DNA of 19,858 nt from CAZYWA01 sp964650975 [NCBI: uncultured bacterium] (GCA_964650975.1 CAZYWA010000089.1:1-19858); one strand, 5' to 3'; shown: positions 1 to 8,105, numbered from the stretch's first letter. Notes: a model not told the origin generated them from the sequence alone. Translations and numbers: made by a program.

Positions 1-2
1 GC

Positions 3-1010
3 TGCGTCGATGCGCGGCTCGATCCGATCGATGATATCGGCATCGAGAAGGGCATCTACACCACGGCGGTGCGCAACTACGGCAAGAGCTACTTCTGGAC
101 CAGCTACCTGCTCCAGCAGCCGTTCAACACGTATCAGGGCAACGACGCCGGCCTCTACCAGCACTACGCGACCGATTCGGAGGAGCTGCGCTCGCGCACC
201 ATCCTCGATGCTGGCTTCAGCACCGCCGCGAGCGCCTGGTACGACATCGTCGGCATCCACTTCTACGACAACCCCGCGATGTCCGACGACGTGTGGTCGT
301 GGATCACGCGCCGCCAGGTCGTGCAGAAGCCGGTCTGGTTCACCGAGGCGGGCTTCGAGGATCAGCCTCCGCTCGGCCAGACCACGATGCTCGACCCAAC
401 GACGCAGGCGACGGCCCTGATCGAGAAGTTCGTGATGCTGCTGGCAGACGGCGCCCAGCACATCGACTACTCGCCGGTCATGGCTGCGCCGACCTTCCCC
501 ACGTTCGACCCGATTTTCGACGGCACGCCGGGCTCGCCCACGTGGCGGCCCGCAGCCTACAGCATGCAGGTCATCGGGAACGCCATCAACGAGCTGAGCG
601 GCTACACGTTCCTCATCAAGCGCACCTCGGGCGGCGGCGTCTTCTACGAGTTCGCCAACGGCACCGACGATCACCACCTCGCGTTCGCATGGAGTCCGAG
701 CGGCACGGTGAACGTCGACCTGCGCGCGCTCTTCGGGATCAGCGCCACCGAGCCCATCGACATCCTCGACTACCAGGGAGCGACGCTGTGGCAGCAGTCG
801 ACGCAGACCACCTACACCGTGACCACGTCGCCGGTGCTGATCGAGTGGATCGGTCAGCCCACCACCGGATGCGGCAGGATTCCCGGCGCCAGCGGTAGCA
901 TCCCGGTCGCGAGCTTCGCGATCCTGGTGTTTCCGGCCCTGTCAGCCTGGACGATCCGGCGCCACCGCCGCCCGGCCTTCGCCCGAGCCCGAGCGCGGGT
1001 CGGCCGCTGA
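3..1010 (+). CDS. Clan GH-A-like glycoside hydrolase, C-terminal part, with C-terminal membrane anchor (5' end outside window)
   Basis: The frame is open from the first bases, so the start lies upstream; 335 residues are visible. The strands DIVGIHFYDNP and KPVWFTEAGF resemble late strands of a TIM-barrel glycosidase. The Glu of TEAG (visible residue 115, bases 345-347) sits where clan GH-A enzymes carry the catalytic nucleophile. A beta-rich tail (visible residues about 205-280, ending SPVLIEWIG) looks like the beta-sandwich that often follows such barrels. After a Cys-Gly linker come a hydrophobic stretch (SIPVASFAILVFPALSAW) and an Arg-rich end (RRHRR), the layout of C-terminal sorting or anchoring signals of the PEP-/MYXO-CTERM type, though I cannot assign a named type. 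Its last 69 bases overlap the convergent gene ending at 942. The acid/base residue and any signal peptide are outside the window. The substrate is unknown; the exact GH family is not assigned. Confidence 0.6.
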   Translation, partial: CVDARLDPIDDIGIEKGIYTTAVRNYGKSYFWTSYLLQQPFNTYQGNDAGLYQHYATDSEELRSRTILDAGFSTAASAWYDIVGIHFYDNPAMSDDVWSWITRRQVVQKPVWFTEAGFEDQPPLGQTTMLDPTTQATALIEKFVMLLADGAQHIDYSPVMAAPTFPTFDPIFDGTPGSPTWRPAAYSMQVIGNAINELSGYTFLIKRTSGGGVFYEFANGTDDHHLAFAWSPSGTVNVDLRALFGISATEPIDILDYQGATLWQQSTQTTYTVTTSPVLIEWIGQPTTGCGRIPGASGSIPVASFAILVFPALSAWTIRRHRRPAFARARARVGR

Positions 1011-2819
1011 GGTAGGGACCCGGGAAACGAGGCCTCCCATGCCACCCCAGGCGGGGCGGATCAAACCGTCGATCACCGCGATCCGCCACTCGCCACGCCA
1101 GCCGAGCGTGGTCCCGGAGCAGGGCGGCATGGTCACGCCGCAGGCGGCCGTCCAGGCGGGCGCCCACGTGCGGTGCTCGATGTGAGGGCTCACCAGCACC
1201 ACGAAGCGGTTCTGCACGAGTAACGCCGGCCCCACCGACTGCGCCGCCTTGGCGGAGGGGTCGACCGGATCGAGCATGAACACCCTGAGCGCCAGCCGTC
1301 CGCTCCCCGCGACTCGCCGGTGGAGGTGCAGCATCCACACGCCGGGCTCGGTTGGCGATCCGTGGATCGCCGTGCCGCCCGACAGCTCGCTGAAACCCTC
1401 GGGCGTCGCGGCGTCCTCACGGCCCAGCTCGAGAGCCAGAGGCGTGCCGGGCACCCGCACCGCGCCCGGCGGAAGCCTGAGCGCGGCCGGGCCCACCGGG
1501 GATGCGTCACCCGGCGTGCGCAGCTGGGAAGGCGTGGCGGGGTCGATGTCCTTGGCGAGCCGATCGAACACGATCGTGTTGTTGGTGAACGCCGCCAGCG
1601 CGGTCACGATCGAGAGCGGCCGGGCCAAACGCTGCCAGCTCCCGGTCGAGGCGAGCGCGGCGAGCCCCACCAGGAGCGGCTGAAAGTGCGGCGAGTAGAG
1701 GAACGTCTGACGACCGATCACGAGATGCATGGCGAGCTGCACCGCCAGCGCGATGCCCCACAGCCGGATCGGATCGCGCTGCCGCCGCTCGTGAGCCGTG
1801 ACCAGCCCGAGCGCCAGCAGCGCGCCCCAGCCCGCCGTCGCGAGCCACCCCCAGGCCGTCGCACCACCGGCGCGCGAGCGTTGCACGCTGAACGCGGGCA
1901 GCGGCGTCGGGATGAAATACGTGCCTTGATCGTGCGCCTCGATCTCGGGCTCGGGCATCACTTCCGCATGGAGCAAGAAGGCGCGCAGCACCTCGGCGAA
2001 GTGGCGCGCGCCGAGCGGCGGCAGCAAGTCGGGAGATTGCAGCAGCCGAGTCGACTCGCCGTCCCCTCGGACCTCTCCCAGGGCGAGCGCGAGCGAAGAG
2101 CTCCACCCGATCGAACCCGGCAGCATCCGCGCCTGGAGCAGGCTCGCCGCGCCGGTCATCGCGGAACCCGCGAGCGCGATCGCCAGCACCGACCGCGCCT
2201 TGCGCCGCAGCACGATCCACACGCCGATCGGGATCGCGTTGGTGACCGTGACCGAGAACGCGAGAAAGCCGGCCGCGGCGAGACGCAGGTCGCCGCGCCA
2301 GCCCTCGGGTGCATCGACGGCCAGACAGAAGGCCGCGATCAGCGTCACCGCGCCGAACCAGAAGGTCTCGGGAATGGGCGCCATGAACACGAACGCCGCG
2401 CTCGAGCCGAGCAGCAGCACCGCCGCGAGCGCGCCGGCGCGGTCGCAACCGAGCTTGCGCGCGGCCTGGAACGTCAGCGCCAGCGCCGCCGCTCCCACCA
2501 GCGACAGCTCCACCTGGATGGCGCCGATCGGCGCCTGGACCGGCAACAGCGCCGCGATCAGCCGGAACATCCCCTGTCCGATGAAGCCGAAGAGCGGATG
2601 CAGCCCGGAGCGCAGCAGCAACGTGCTCGGCTGCGACAGATCGTCGAACACGCGAACCGTGTCCGCGTCGAACCACGTGTCCCACGAGACCGGCAGATAG
2701 ACCGAGGTGCCGAGCCGGGCGGCGAGCAGCCGCACGCCCGCGAGCCCGGCGATCGCGATGGCGGCCACCAGCACCGCCCCGCCGCGCGCGCCCGGGCTGC
2801 GCGGCGCGCGCCGGCTCAA
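942..2819 (-). CDS. Polytopic membrane protein, GT-C glycosyltransferase-like
   Basis: About 625 residues with roughly eleven hydrophobic helices, the first at about residues 15-34. Right after helix 1 is a loop with WFDAD (49-53), followed by HPLFGFIGQ; acidic residues in the first extracytoplasmic loop are a hallmark of GT-C membrane glycosyltransferases that use polyprenyl-linked sugars. A soluble C-terminal part of about 200 residues (from about 425) looks beta-rich. I chose a TTG start at 2819: it overlaps the stop of the upstream gene as TTGA, lies in frame, and sits just before the basic MSRRAPR stretch and the first helix. The open frame runs further upstream only as a shadow of the neighbouring gene. 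Overlap implies translational coupling. No Shine-Dalgarno is visible. The glycosyltransferase reading rests on architecture only; an unrelated polytopic protein is possible. Confidence 0.6.
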   Translation of the reverse strand: MSRRAPRSPGARGGAVLVAAIAIAGLAGVRLLAARLGTSVYLPVSWDTWFDADTVRVFDDLSQPSTLLLRSGLHPLFGFIGQGMFRLIAALLPVQAPIGAIQVELSLVGAAALALTFQAARKLGCDRAGALAAVLLLGSSAAFVFMAPIPETFWFGAVTLIAAFCLAVDAPEGWRGDLRLAAAGFLAFSVTVTNAIPIGVWIVLRRKARSVLAIALAGSAMTGAASLLQARMLPGSIGWSSSLALALGEVRGDGESTRLLQSPDLLPPLGARHFAEVLRAFLLHAEVMPEPEIEAHDQGTYFIPTPLPAFSVQRSRAGGATAWGWLATAGWGALLALGLVTAHERRQRDPIRLWGIALAVQLAMHLVIGRQTFLYSPHFQPLLVGLAALASTGSWQRLARPLSIVTALAAFTNNTIVFDRLAKDIDPATPSQLRTPGDASPVGPAALRLPPGAVRVPGTPLALELGREDAATPEGFSELSGGTAIHGSPTEPGVWMLHLHRRVAGSGRLALRVFMLDPVDPSAKAAQSVGPALLVQNRFVVLVSPHIEHRTWAPAWTAACGVTMPPCSGTTLGWRGEWRIAVIDGLIRPAWGGMGGLVSRVPTSAADPRSGSGEGRAAVAPDRPG

Positions 2820-3862
2820 GCCCGCGAGCGCTGCAAGTGTGCGCGTCCCAGCTCGGCCAGGGCACCCAGGAGCCCAGCGGACTCCAGACTCGCTCCCAGC
2901 ACCAGCTTCTCGACGGTCGAGACCGCCACCCGTTTGCGGTCGGCGCGACGGGTCACCTCGAAGTTGAGCAACAGCCGGATCGGGTTCACGGCGAGGTGGT
3001 GATCCTTGAGCCACGGGTTCTCGATCGACGCGTCCGCCGCGATCTCGAGCTCGTCGCCGGCCATCACGTCGCGGAAGTGTGCACTCTGGCGCCGCACCAC
3101 CGTGCGCCGGTCGAGCAGCGGGCGCCCGAGCGGCACCAGCGCTCGCGGGCCGAGCAGCTCTCGCTCCAGCGAGTCGAAGATGCTCGGGTAACGGGTGGCG
3201 TCGACCCGGGCCCTCGAGCTCACATCGCGATCGACGAGCGGCTGGTAGCGAAAGCGCGCCGGCTCGAGCTGGAGCGGGCTGAAGGTCTTGGGCGCGATGC
3301 GAAACCGGCCCATCTCCCCGGCGCGGGCCATCGGACCCTTCGCCGCGATGAGCTCGCTCGCGAGCGGCAGCCGCAGGACGGCGCGGCGCGCGGGCTCGGC
3401 GACAGCGAAGCTCGCGCGGTCGCGGTCGGACTGGGCGAATCCACTGGTGATTCGCACGAACGGTACGCCGAGCTTCACCGCCGTGGCTCCATCGGCGAGC
3501 CAATCCGTGGGGCCCGCCGTCCACGGCTGCGCATAGATGAACTGATGGGAGGTCAGGGTTCCACCGCGTGGATCGCGCTGCAGACGGCCGACCACGGTGA
3601 TGCGATCGTTCTCGCGAAACGAGGCCACGGGCCGCGTCTCGGGGAACACCACGTCCAGGTAGCGGTACGCGACCGTCAGCGTGAGGCCGCGCTCGTCGCG
3701 CAGCGGGCACTCGAGCCCGCAGTGGCGCACGAGCTGGCGGCTGCGCAGGTCCGTGAGCAGCGCCAGGAGCGGCGTCTCGGCGAGGCTGTTCCGGACGGTG
3801 AGCGACGTGCCGATCTCGACGTCGGCGTGCATCACACCTTGGTCGTCGAGATGGAACCGCAT
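2816..3862 (-). CDS. LnmK/Pnap_2097-like double hot-dog protein (probable)
   Basis: A soluble protein of 348 residues without signal peptide. Two segments look like tandem hot-dog units. The first is about 18-110, with RYLDVVFPETRPVASFREND then ITVVGRL. The second is about 203-320, with YPSIFDSLERELL, then RRQSAHFRDVMAGDELEI and a closing strand LLLNFEVTRR. This order recalls the LnmK bifunctional acyltransferase/decarboxylase and Pnap_2097-type biosynthetic proteins, which act on acyl thioesters; I recognise the pattern from memory and could not align it. No polyketide synthase or acyl carrier protein is visible nearby. The start ATG at 3862 was preferred because the homologous-looking region begins soon after; an in-frame ATG 13 codons upstream (3901) is possible and neither has a clear ribosome site. 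The gene is directly coupled to the following membrane protein, so the pair probably acts together on a lipid or acyl substrate. Confidence 0.5.
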   Translation of the reverse strand: MRFHLDDQGVMHADVEIGTSLTVRNSLAETPLLALLTDLRSRQLVRHCGLECPLRDERGLTLTVAYRYLDVVFPETRPVASFRENDRITVVGRLQRDPRGGTLTSHQFIYAQPWTAGPTDWLADGATAVKLGVPFVRITSGFAQSDRDRASFAVAEPARRAVLRLPLASELIAAKGPMARAGEMGRFRIAPKTFSPLQLEPARFRYQPLVDRDVSSRARVDATRYPSIFDSLERELLGPRALVPLGRPLLDRRTVVRRQSAHFRDVMAGDELEIAADASIENPWLKDHHLAVNPIRLLLNFEVTRRADRKRVAVSTVEKLVLGASLESAGLLGALAELGRAHLQRSRA

Positions 3863-4053
3863 CGATGCCCCCGCATCACCCGGCTGCGAGCGCACCAACA
3901 TTCGCGGCGCGCGCCGAGCATTCGCGCTCGCGAGTCCCGAGGTTCGCATCGTGCGGCGCATCGCGGAGCTGGGTTGCCCGCGACGGGTGCACGGGTTGTG
4001 CCACGGCCCGCACGCGACCACACGCTTGCGAGATCGTTCGAAATCGATGCTCG

Positions 4054-4075
4054 CCGCGTGCTTCGAGGCACGCGG
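4054..4075. repeat. Perfect 8-bp inverted repeat (hairpin or operator)
   Basis: CCGCGTGC (4054-4061) and GCACGCGG (4068-4075) are perfectly complementary around the 6-nt loop TTCGAG. It lies about 190 bp upstream of the minus-strand hot-dog gene in the divergent gap. It could be a regulator site or a hairpin in the leader. There is no T-run, so an intrinsic terminator is unlikely. Confidence 0.35.
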
Positions 4076-4113
4076 TTCGGCTGAAAGCGTCGCCGGGAAC
4101 CGCCTCCGCTCCG

Positions 4114-4128
4114 GGGGCGCTTCGCCCC
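4114..4128. repeat. Short GC hairpin with CTT loop
   Basis: GGGGCG (4114-4119) pairs with CGCCCC (4123-4128) around CTT. The same GGGC-TTC-GCCC motif occurs in the structured spacer near 7970, so this may be a fragment of a dispersed intergenic sequence. Alone it is short and of doubtful function. Confidence 0.2.
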
Positions 4129-4628
4129 ACGCTTGTTGCGAAATGCGCCAACGACCTCGGCATGGCTGTAACCGGTCGCGGAACGAACGCCGGCTCTCAT
4201 ACCGGCTGTGTGCGCTCGCCGTGTTCGACTGACCCGGCAACGCCCGACCCGGAACGCCGTCGAGCCGCCCGGATGATCGGACATCGTCGGAGACGGGTCT
4301 GCGCCGACCCCGCGCGCAGCCGCTCGACCGCTCAACCCCGTGTCGTCGGGAGCACGCCAAGCAGCAGTGCACGGTGGCCCGGCGGGCAGTTCTGCGCCGT
4401 CAGGGAGTTGACGCGTGCGACCCCAGACCCGCAAACCGCTCCTCCCCGCTCTCCACGACCTCGCCAGACTCATCGCCAACTATCGATTTCAACTCGTCTT
4501 TCCGCGCGACTTCCAGGACCCGCTGGTTGCCTCGATCCACTCTCGCCCACCCGGACCCGTGGCGAGCCGGTTGCATTCCCTCGGTGCAGGCGCGACTGGA
4601 TCTCATCCGAAGGCGCGCACGAGACCCC

Positions 4629-6923
4629 ATGAGACACCGCGGTGCCTTCGCTCCCGCTCCGCGCGCGAACCGGCGACGGCGATATCGCTGTGCGGCGCTG
4701 GTGATCGGCCCGCTGCTGGGCGCTGCCGGACCACGGGCCTGGGCGGGGACCGCGTCGTTCGCTGATCCGCCCGCCATCACCACCTCGCTCAACGGCGCGG
4801 TCGACGCGGTGCTCGCGGACATCGACGGGGACGGCGACCTCGACGCGGTCGCGGTGTCCTTCTTCGACAACCAGATCATGTGGTTCGAGAGCGACGGCAC
4901 CGGCCAGTCCTGGCGGCCGCACACCATCAACACCACCGCGCACACCCCGCGCAGCGTGGCGGCGGCGGATCTCGACGGCGACGGTGACCTCGACGTGATC
5001 TCGGCCTCGATCGGCGACGACAAGTTCGCGTGGTACGAGAACGACGGCGCCGCGGGCGGCTGGCTCACGCACACCATCGCGCTCGGCTCGGACGGCGCCT
5101 TCGCGATCGCGCCCGCCGACGTGGACGGCGACGGCGACCTCGACGTGGTCGGCGCCTCGTACGACGCCGGCACCTTCCAGTGGTTCGAGAACGACGGCGC
5201 CGCCGGCACCTGGACCGAGCACCCGATGCTCTCCGGCGCGGCCGGCGCCACGTCGCTCTACGTCGCCGACCTCGACCGCGACGGCGATCCCGACGTGGTG
5301 GTCGCGGCGCGCCTCGGCAACATGATCGGCTGGCTCGAGAACGGCGGCAGCGGCGGCACCTGGACCGTGCATACCATCTCCGACACCATCCAGAACCCGC
5401 GCGGCGTCTCGGCCGCGGACATCGACGGAGACGGCGATCTCGACGTCCTCTCCGCCTCGTTCGAGGATCGCACCATCGCCTGGTACGAGAACGACGGCCA
5501 CGGCACCATCGCGACCCAGCACATCATCTTCACCGGAGCGCGCGGCGCCTGGTGCGCGGAAGGCGCCGACCTCGACCACGACGGCGACATCGACGTGCTC
5601 TCGGCCGCGACCTACGGCAACAAGGTGTCGTGGTACGAAAACGGCGGCGACGGAAAGTCGTGGACGCCGCACCCGATCTCGCGCGAGCTCACCGATCCGA
5701 TGATCGCGCGCACCGGCGATCTCGACGGCGACGGCGACCTGGACGTGGTGTCGGCGTCCTACATCGACGACGACGTGCTGTGGTTCCGGAACGATCTGGT
5801 GAACGAGGGCGCCTCGTTCGGCGGACCGGTCACGATCTCGAGCGCCACGCCGGGTGCCTCGGCGCTCTACGCGGCGGACCTCGATCACGACGGAGACCTG
5901 GACACGATCTCCGCATCGGCGCAGAGCGACACCATCGCCTGGCACGAGAACTCCGGTGACGCGAGCACCTGGACGGACCACGTGATCTCGTCGGCGGTCG
6001 CCGGGGCCAGCGCGGTCAGCGCCGCGGACCTGGATCGCGACGGCGACCTCGACGTGCTCGCGGCGTCGGCCACGGGCTCGTCGATCGCTTGGTTCGAGAA
6101 CGACGGCAACGCCTCCGGCTGGACCGCGCACACGATCTCCGCGGCGGTGCCGGGTGCCGCCGCGCTGTTCGCCGCCGACCTCGACCGCGACGGCGATCTC
6201 GACGTGGTGGCCGCCGCGCCGGGAAGCGGCGAGATCGCCTGGTACGAGAACGACGGCGCCGCGGGAGGCTGGAGCGCGCATACGCTCTCGGTCACCGCCG
6301 GCAGCGTGCAGTCGATCGTCGCCGCCGATCTCGACCACGACGGCGACCTCGACGTGCTCGCCGCCTCCGCCGATCAGGACACGGTGGCCTGGTACGCCAA
6401 CGACGGGCACGGGAACGGCTGGAGCCGCCACGTGGTCTCGTCGAGCGCCGCTGGCGTCCGCGGTGTGTTCGCCGCCGACCTCGACCGCGACGGCGACCTC
6501 GACGTGCTGGCCGCGAGCCCGGGGGATTCGACCGTCGCCTGGTACGAGAACAACGGCGCGGGCGCCGGCTGGAAGCTGCACACGCTCTCGACCACCGCGC
6601 ACGGTGCCTCGTCGGTCGTCGCCGCGGACGTGGACCGAGACGGCGACCTCGAGGTGCTCTCCACCGCGGCCGTCGACGGCTCGATCACCTGGTACGAGAG
6701 CATCGACGCGAGCACCACGTGGACCGCGCGCCCGGTCGCCACGTCGGCGGACGGAGCGGCAGCGGTGATCGCGGCGGACGTGAACGGCGACGGCTCCGTG
6801 GACGTGCTGGCCGCTCTCGCGGGCGAGGGCAAGATCGTGTGGTACCCGAATCACCACGCGCTGCTCTTCGCCGACGGCTTCGAGGATGGCGCGACGCTGC
6901 ACTGGAGCTACACGGCGCCGTAG
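4629..6923 (+). CDS. Secreted FG-GAP/VCBS repeat protein with 14 repeats (two predicted seven-bladed propellers)
   Basis: A protein of 764 residues. The N-terminus is strongly basic (RANRRRRYR), then hydrophobic (AALVIGPLLGAAG), with a likely signal-peptidase site after AWA. From residue 63 (base 4815) there are 14 tandem repeats, each opening with ADxDxDGDLDV, a calcium-binding DxDxDGxxD loop, followed by (I/V)AWYENDG and (W)xxHxIS. Repeats are exactly 50 residues, except the seventh (53) and the last, which runs into the C-terminal tail. Fourteen blades would make two integrin-alpha-type seven-bladed propellers, split at the odd seventh repeat. The tail ends FADGFEDGATLHW, like the DGFExG..W ends of many secreted proteins. 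ATG 4629 is just before the signal peptide; it has only a weak, distant ribosome site. Such proteins are usually surface or extracellular binding or adhesion proteins; the ligand is unknown. Confidence 0.85.
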   Translation: MRHRGAFAPAPRANRRRRYRCAALVIGPLLGAAGPRAWAGTASFADPPAITTSLNGAVDAVLADIDGDGDLDAVAVSFFDNQIMWFESDGTGQSWRPHTINTTAHTPRSVAAADLDGDGDLDVISASIGDDKFAWYENDGAAGGWLTHTIALGSDGAFAIAPADVDGDGDLDVVGASYDAGTFQWFENDGAAGTWTEHPMLSGAAGATSLYVADLDRDGDPDVVVAARLGNMIGWLENGGSGGTWTVHTISDTIQNPRGVSAADIDGDGDLDVLSASFEDRTIAWYENDGHGTIATQHIIFTGARGAWCAEGADLDHDGDIDVLSAATYGNKVSWYENGGDGKSWTPHPISRELTDPMIARTGDLDGDGDLDVVSASYIDDDVLWFRNDLVNEGASFGGPVTISSATPGASALYAADLDHDGDLDTISASAQSDTIAWHENSGDASTWTDHVISSAVAGASAVSAADLDRDGDLDVLAASATGSSIAWFENDGNASGWTAHTISAAVPGAAALFAADLDRDGDLDVVAAAPGSGEIAWYENDGAAGGWSAHTLSVTAGSVQSIVAADLDHDGDLDVLAASADQDTVAWYANDGHGNGWSRHVVSSSAAGVRGVFAADLDRDGDLDVLAASPGDSTVAWYENNGAGAGWKLHTLSTTAHGASSVVAADVDRDGDLEVLSTAAVDGSITWYESIDASTTWTARPVATSADGAAAVIAADVNGDGSVDVLAALAGEGKIVWYPNHHALLFADGFEDGATLHWSYTAP

Positions 6924-6933
6924 TCGTTCGGAC

Positions 6934-6957
6934 GGAGGGACGCGGTGTTTCGCGTCC
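6934..6957. repeat. Single-hairpin fragment of the cloverleaf repeat family; possible bidirectional terminator
   Basis: GGAG (6934-6937) is followed by GGACGCG (6938-6944), the loop GTGTTT and CGCGTCC (6951-6957), a perfect 7-bp stem. The first 13 bases are identical to the start of the larger element at 18442, and they match the reversed end of the element at 14450-14530. It sits between two convergent genes (stops at 6923 and 6987). It may end transcription from both sides, though no T-run follows. Confidence 0.5.
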
Positions 6958-6986
6958 TCGGCGTTCGAGCGGAGCCGCGCGCGCGC

Positions 6987-7841
6987 TCAGCCGGTACGGG
7001 CGTCGAGCCAGGAGATGAGATCGGAAAGGACCTGCGCGCGCTCCGGCTCGTTCAAGGTCTCGTGGTAGAGGCCGTCGTAGATGTGGATGGTCTTGTCGGT
7101 GGAGGCGGCGCGGGCGTGCAGATCGCGGCTGCCCTGGCAGTCGGTCAGCTTGTCCTGGGAGCCGTGGAGCACCAGGAACGGCAGCGTCACCTGCTCGAGC
7201 CGCTCGTGGAGGCGGTCCATGGTGTCGAGGATCTCGGTTCCGGTACGAGCACGGACTCCGCTGTGGTAGACAAGCGGGTCCTTCTCATAGGCGCGCACCA
7301 CGTCGGGATCGCGGGACACGTACTGCGCCGAGAGCTTCTGTGTCGGCGCCTTCGGGAACACCTTCGACACCCATCGGCCCACGGCGATCACCAGCGGAGA
7401 GAATCCGTCCGCCACCTTGAGCCCCGGGCTCGATAGCACCAGCCCGCGCACGTCCGGCGCGCGAGTGACCGCCCAGGTCGTGACCACCGTTCCGCCCATG
7501 CTGTGGGCAAGGATGAAGATCGGCTGGGGCGGCTTCCGGACCCGCACGTGCGCCAGGAACGTCGCTGCGTCCTCGACCAGCTTCGCGAACGAGTCGACGT
7601 AGCCGCGCAGGCCGCCCGAGCGGCCGTGCCCGCGGTGGTCGTAGCCGAAGACCGCATAGCCGGCCGCGTTGAGCTCGCCCGCCACGCGATCGTAGCGCCC
7701 CACGTGCTCGCCGAGACCGTGCACGATGAGCACGGTGGCCTTCGCCACCCGCTCCGGGAGCCACCACCGCTCGTAGAGCTCGGTGCCGTCGCTGGCGGAA
7801 AAACGGCCCTCACCCCGGATCGGCAACGTGGTGGTGGTCAC
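6987..7841 (-). CDS. Alpha/beta hydrolase, monoacylglycerol lipase / lysophospholipase type
   Basis: A protein of 284 residues without signal peptide, probably cytosolic or membrane-associated. The oxyanion motif VHGLGEHVGRY (40-50) and YDHRGHGRSGG (67-77) are signatures of the monoacylglycerol lipase / PldB group. The nucleophile elbow is AHSMGG with Ser114 (an Ala replaces the more usual first Gly). The acid is Asp230 in LHGSQD and the base is His260 in GLYHETLNEPER. Family members release fatty acids from monoacylglycerols or lysophospholipids. Start: GTG at 7841, chosen because GGGAGG (7847-7852 on this strand) lies 5 nt upstream and the family's usual N-terminus begins there. Its length is normal for the family. 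It stands alone, downstream of the structured spacer that follows the AsmA-like gene. Confidence 0.88.
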   Translation of the reverse strand: MTTTTLPIRGEGRFSASDGTELYERWWLPERVAKATVLIVHGLGEHVGRYDRVAGELNAAGYAVFGYDHRGHGRSGGLRGYVDSFAKLVEDAATFLAHVRVRKPPQPIFILAHSMGGTVVTTWAVTRAPDVRGLVLSSPGLKVADGFSPLVIAVGRWVSKVFPKAPTQKLSAQYVSRDPDVVRAYEKDPLVYHSGVRARTGTEILDTMDRLHERLEQVTLPFLVLHGSQDKLTDCQGSRDLHARAASTDKTIHIYDGLYHETLNEPERAQVLSDLISWLDARTG

Positions 7842-7846
7842 AGCGG

Positions 7847-7852
7847 CCTCCC
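7847..7852 (-). promoter_or_regulatory. Ribosome binding site of the hydrolase gene
   Basis: GGGAGG on the minus strand, 5 nt before GTG 7841. It decides between this start and several upstream in-frame codons inside the repeat-rich spacer. Confidence 0.75.
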
Positions 7853-7934
7853 ATGTGAGTCGCGGCAGAACGACGCAGCTTACCTCGTCCGCAGGCAGCA
7901 CCGCTGAGTTGCCGCGGGGGCTTTCCAAGCCTCC

Positions 7935-8025
7935 GCCCCGCCCGAAGTGAATTGACTTCGTCGACTTTGGGCTTCGCCCCTCGCCGGCTGCGCCGGCTCG
8001 CCCTCCGGGAAAGTTCGGGCGGGGC
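7935..8025. repeat. Structured GC-rich intergenic spacer closed by a 12-bp perfect inverted repeat
   Basis: GCCCCGCCCGAA (7935-7946) and its exact reverse complement TTCGGGCGGGGC (8014-8025) flank 67 bp. That interior itself holds short stems: GAAGT/ACTTC, GGGC-TTC-GCCC, and a doubled GCCGGC around TGC. It lies in the 264-bp space between the AsmA-like gene (stop at 8106) and the hydrolase start. As RNA it could form a large multi-branched stem that terminates or processes the upstream transcript. It may equally be a dispersed repetitive element. Confidence 0.45.
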
Positions 8026-8105
8026 CCCACCCCAAATCCGGCGCGACAACGCGCCGACCGGAATCTCGGTTCGACAGCGCCTGGCGAACCACTGCTTCAC
8101 CACCA

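Larger units (their letters stand above)
3863..4628. other. Divergent intergenic region, 766 bp, no convincing gene
   Basis: This gap separates the minus-strand hot-dog gene from the plus-strand FG-GAP repeat gene and must hold both promoters. Several open frames cross it on both strands, but their translations are Arg/Ser/Pro-rich low-complexity text with no recognisable domain, as expected by chance at this GC. Two small inverted repeats are visible (4054-4075 and 4114-4128). A TTGACG at 4408-4413 could be a -35 box, but I see no matching -10 at the right distance. Confidence 0.6.

Noticed and set aside
2820-3710. Very long N-terminal extension of the membrane protein (open to 3710)
   Set aside because: The translation there is Arg/Ala-rich shadow text of the hot-dog gene on the same strand; the real protein starts at the TTGA overlap.
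4415-4628. Possible small gene on the plus strand before the FG-GAP gene
   Set aside because: No ribosome site, no recognisable domain, and it runs on into the FG-GAP gene in another frame.
4470-6902. 810-residue open frame on the minus strand across the FG-GAP gene
   Set aside because: Its repetitive text mirrors the plus-strand repeats; no domain, start site or codon bias of its own.
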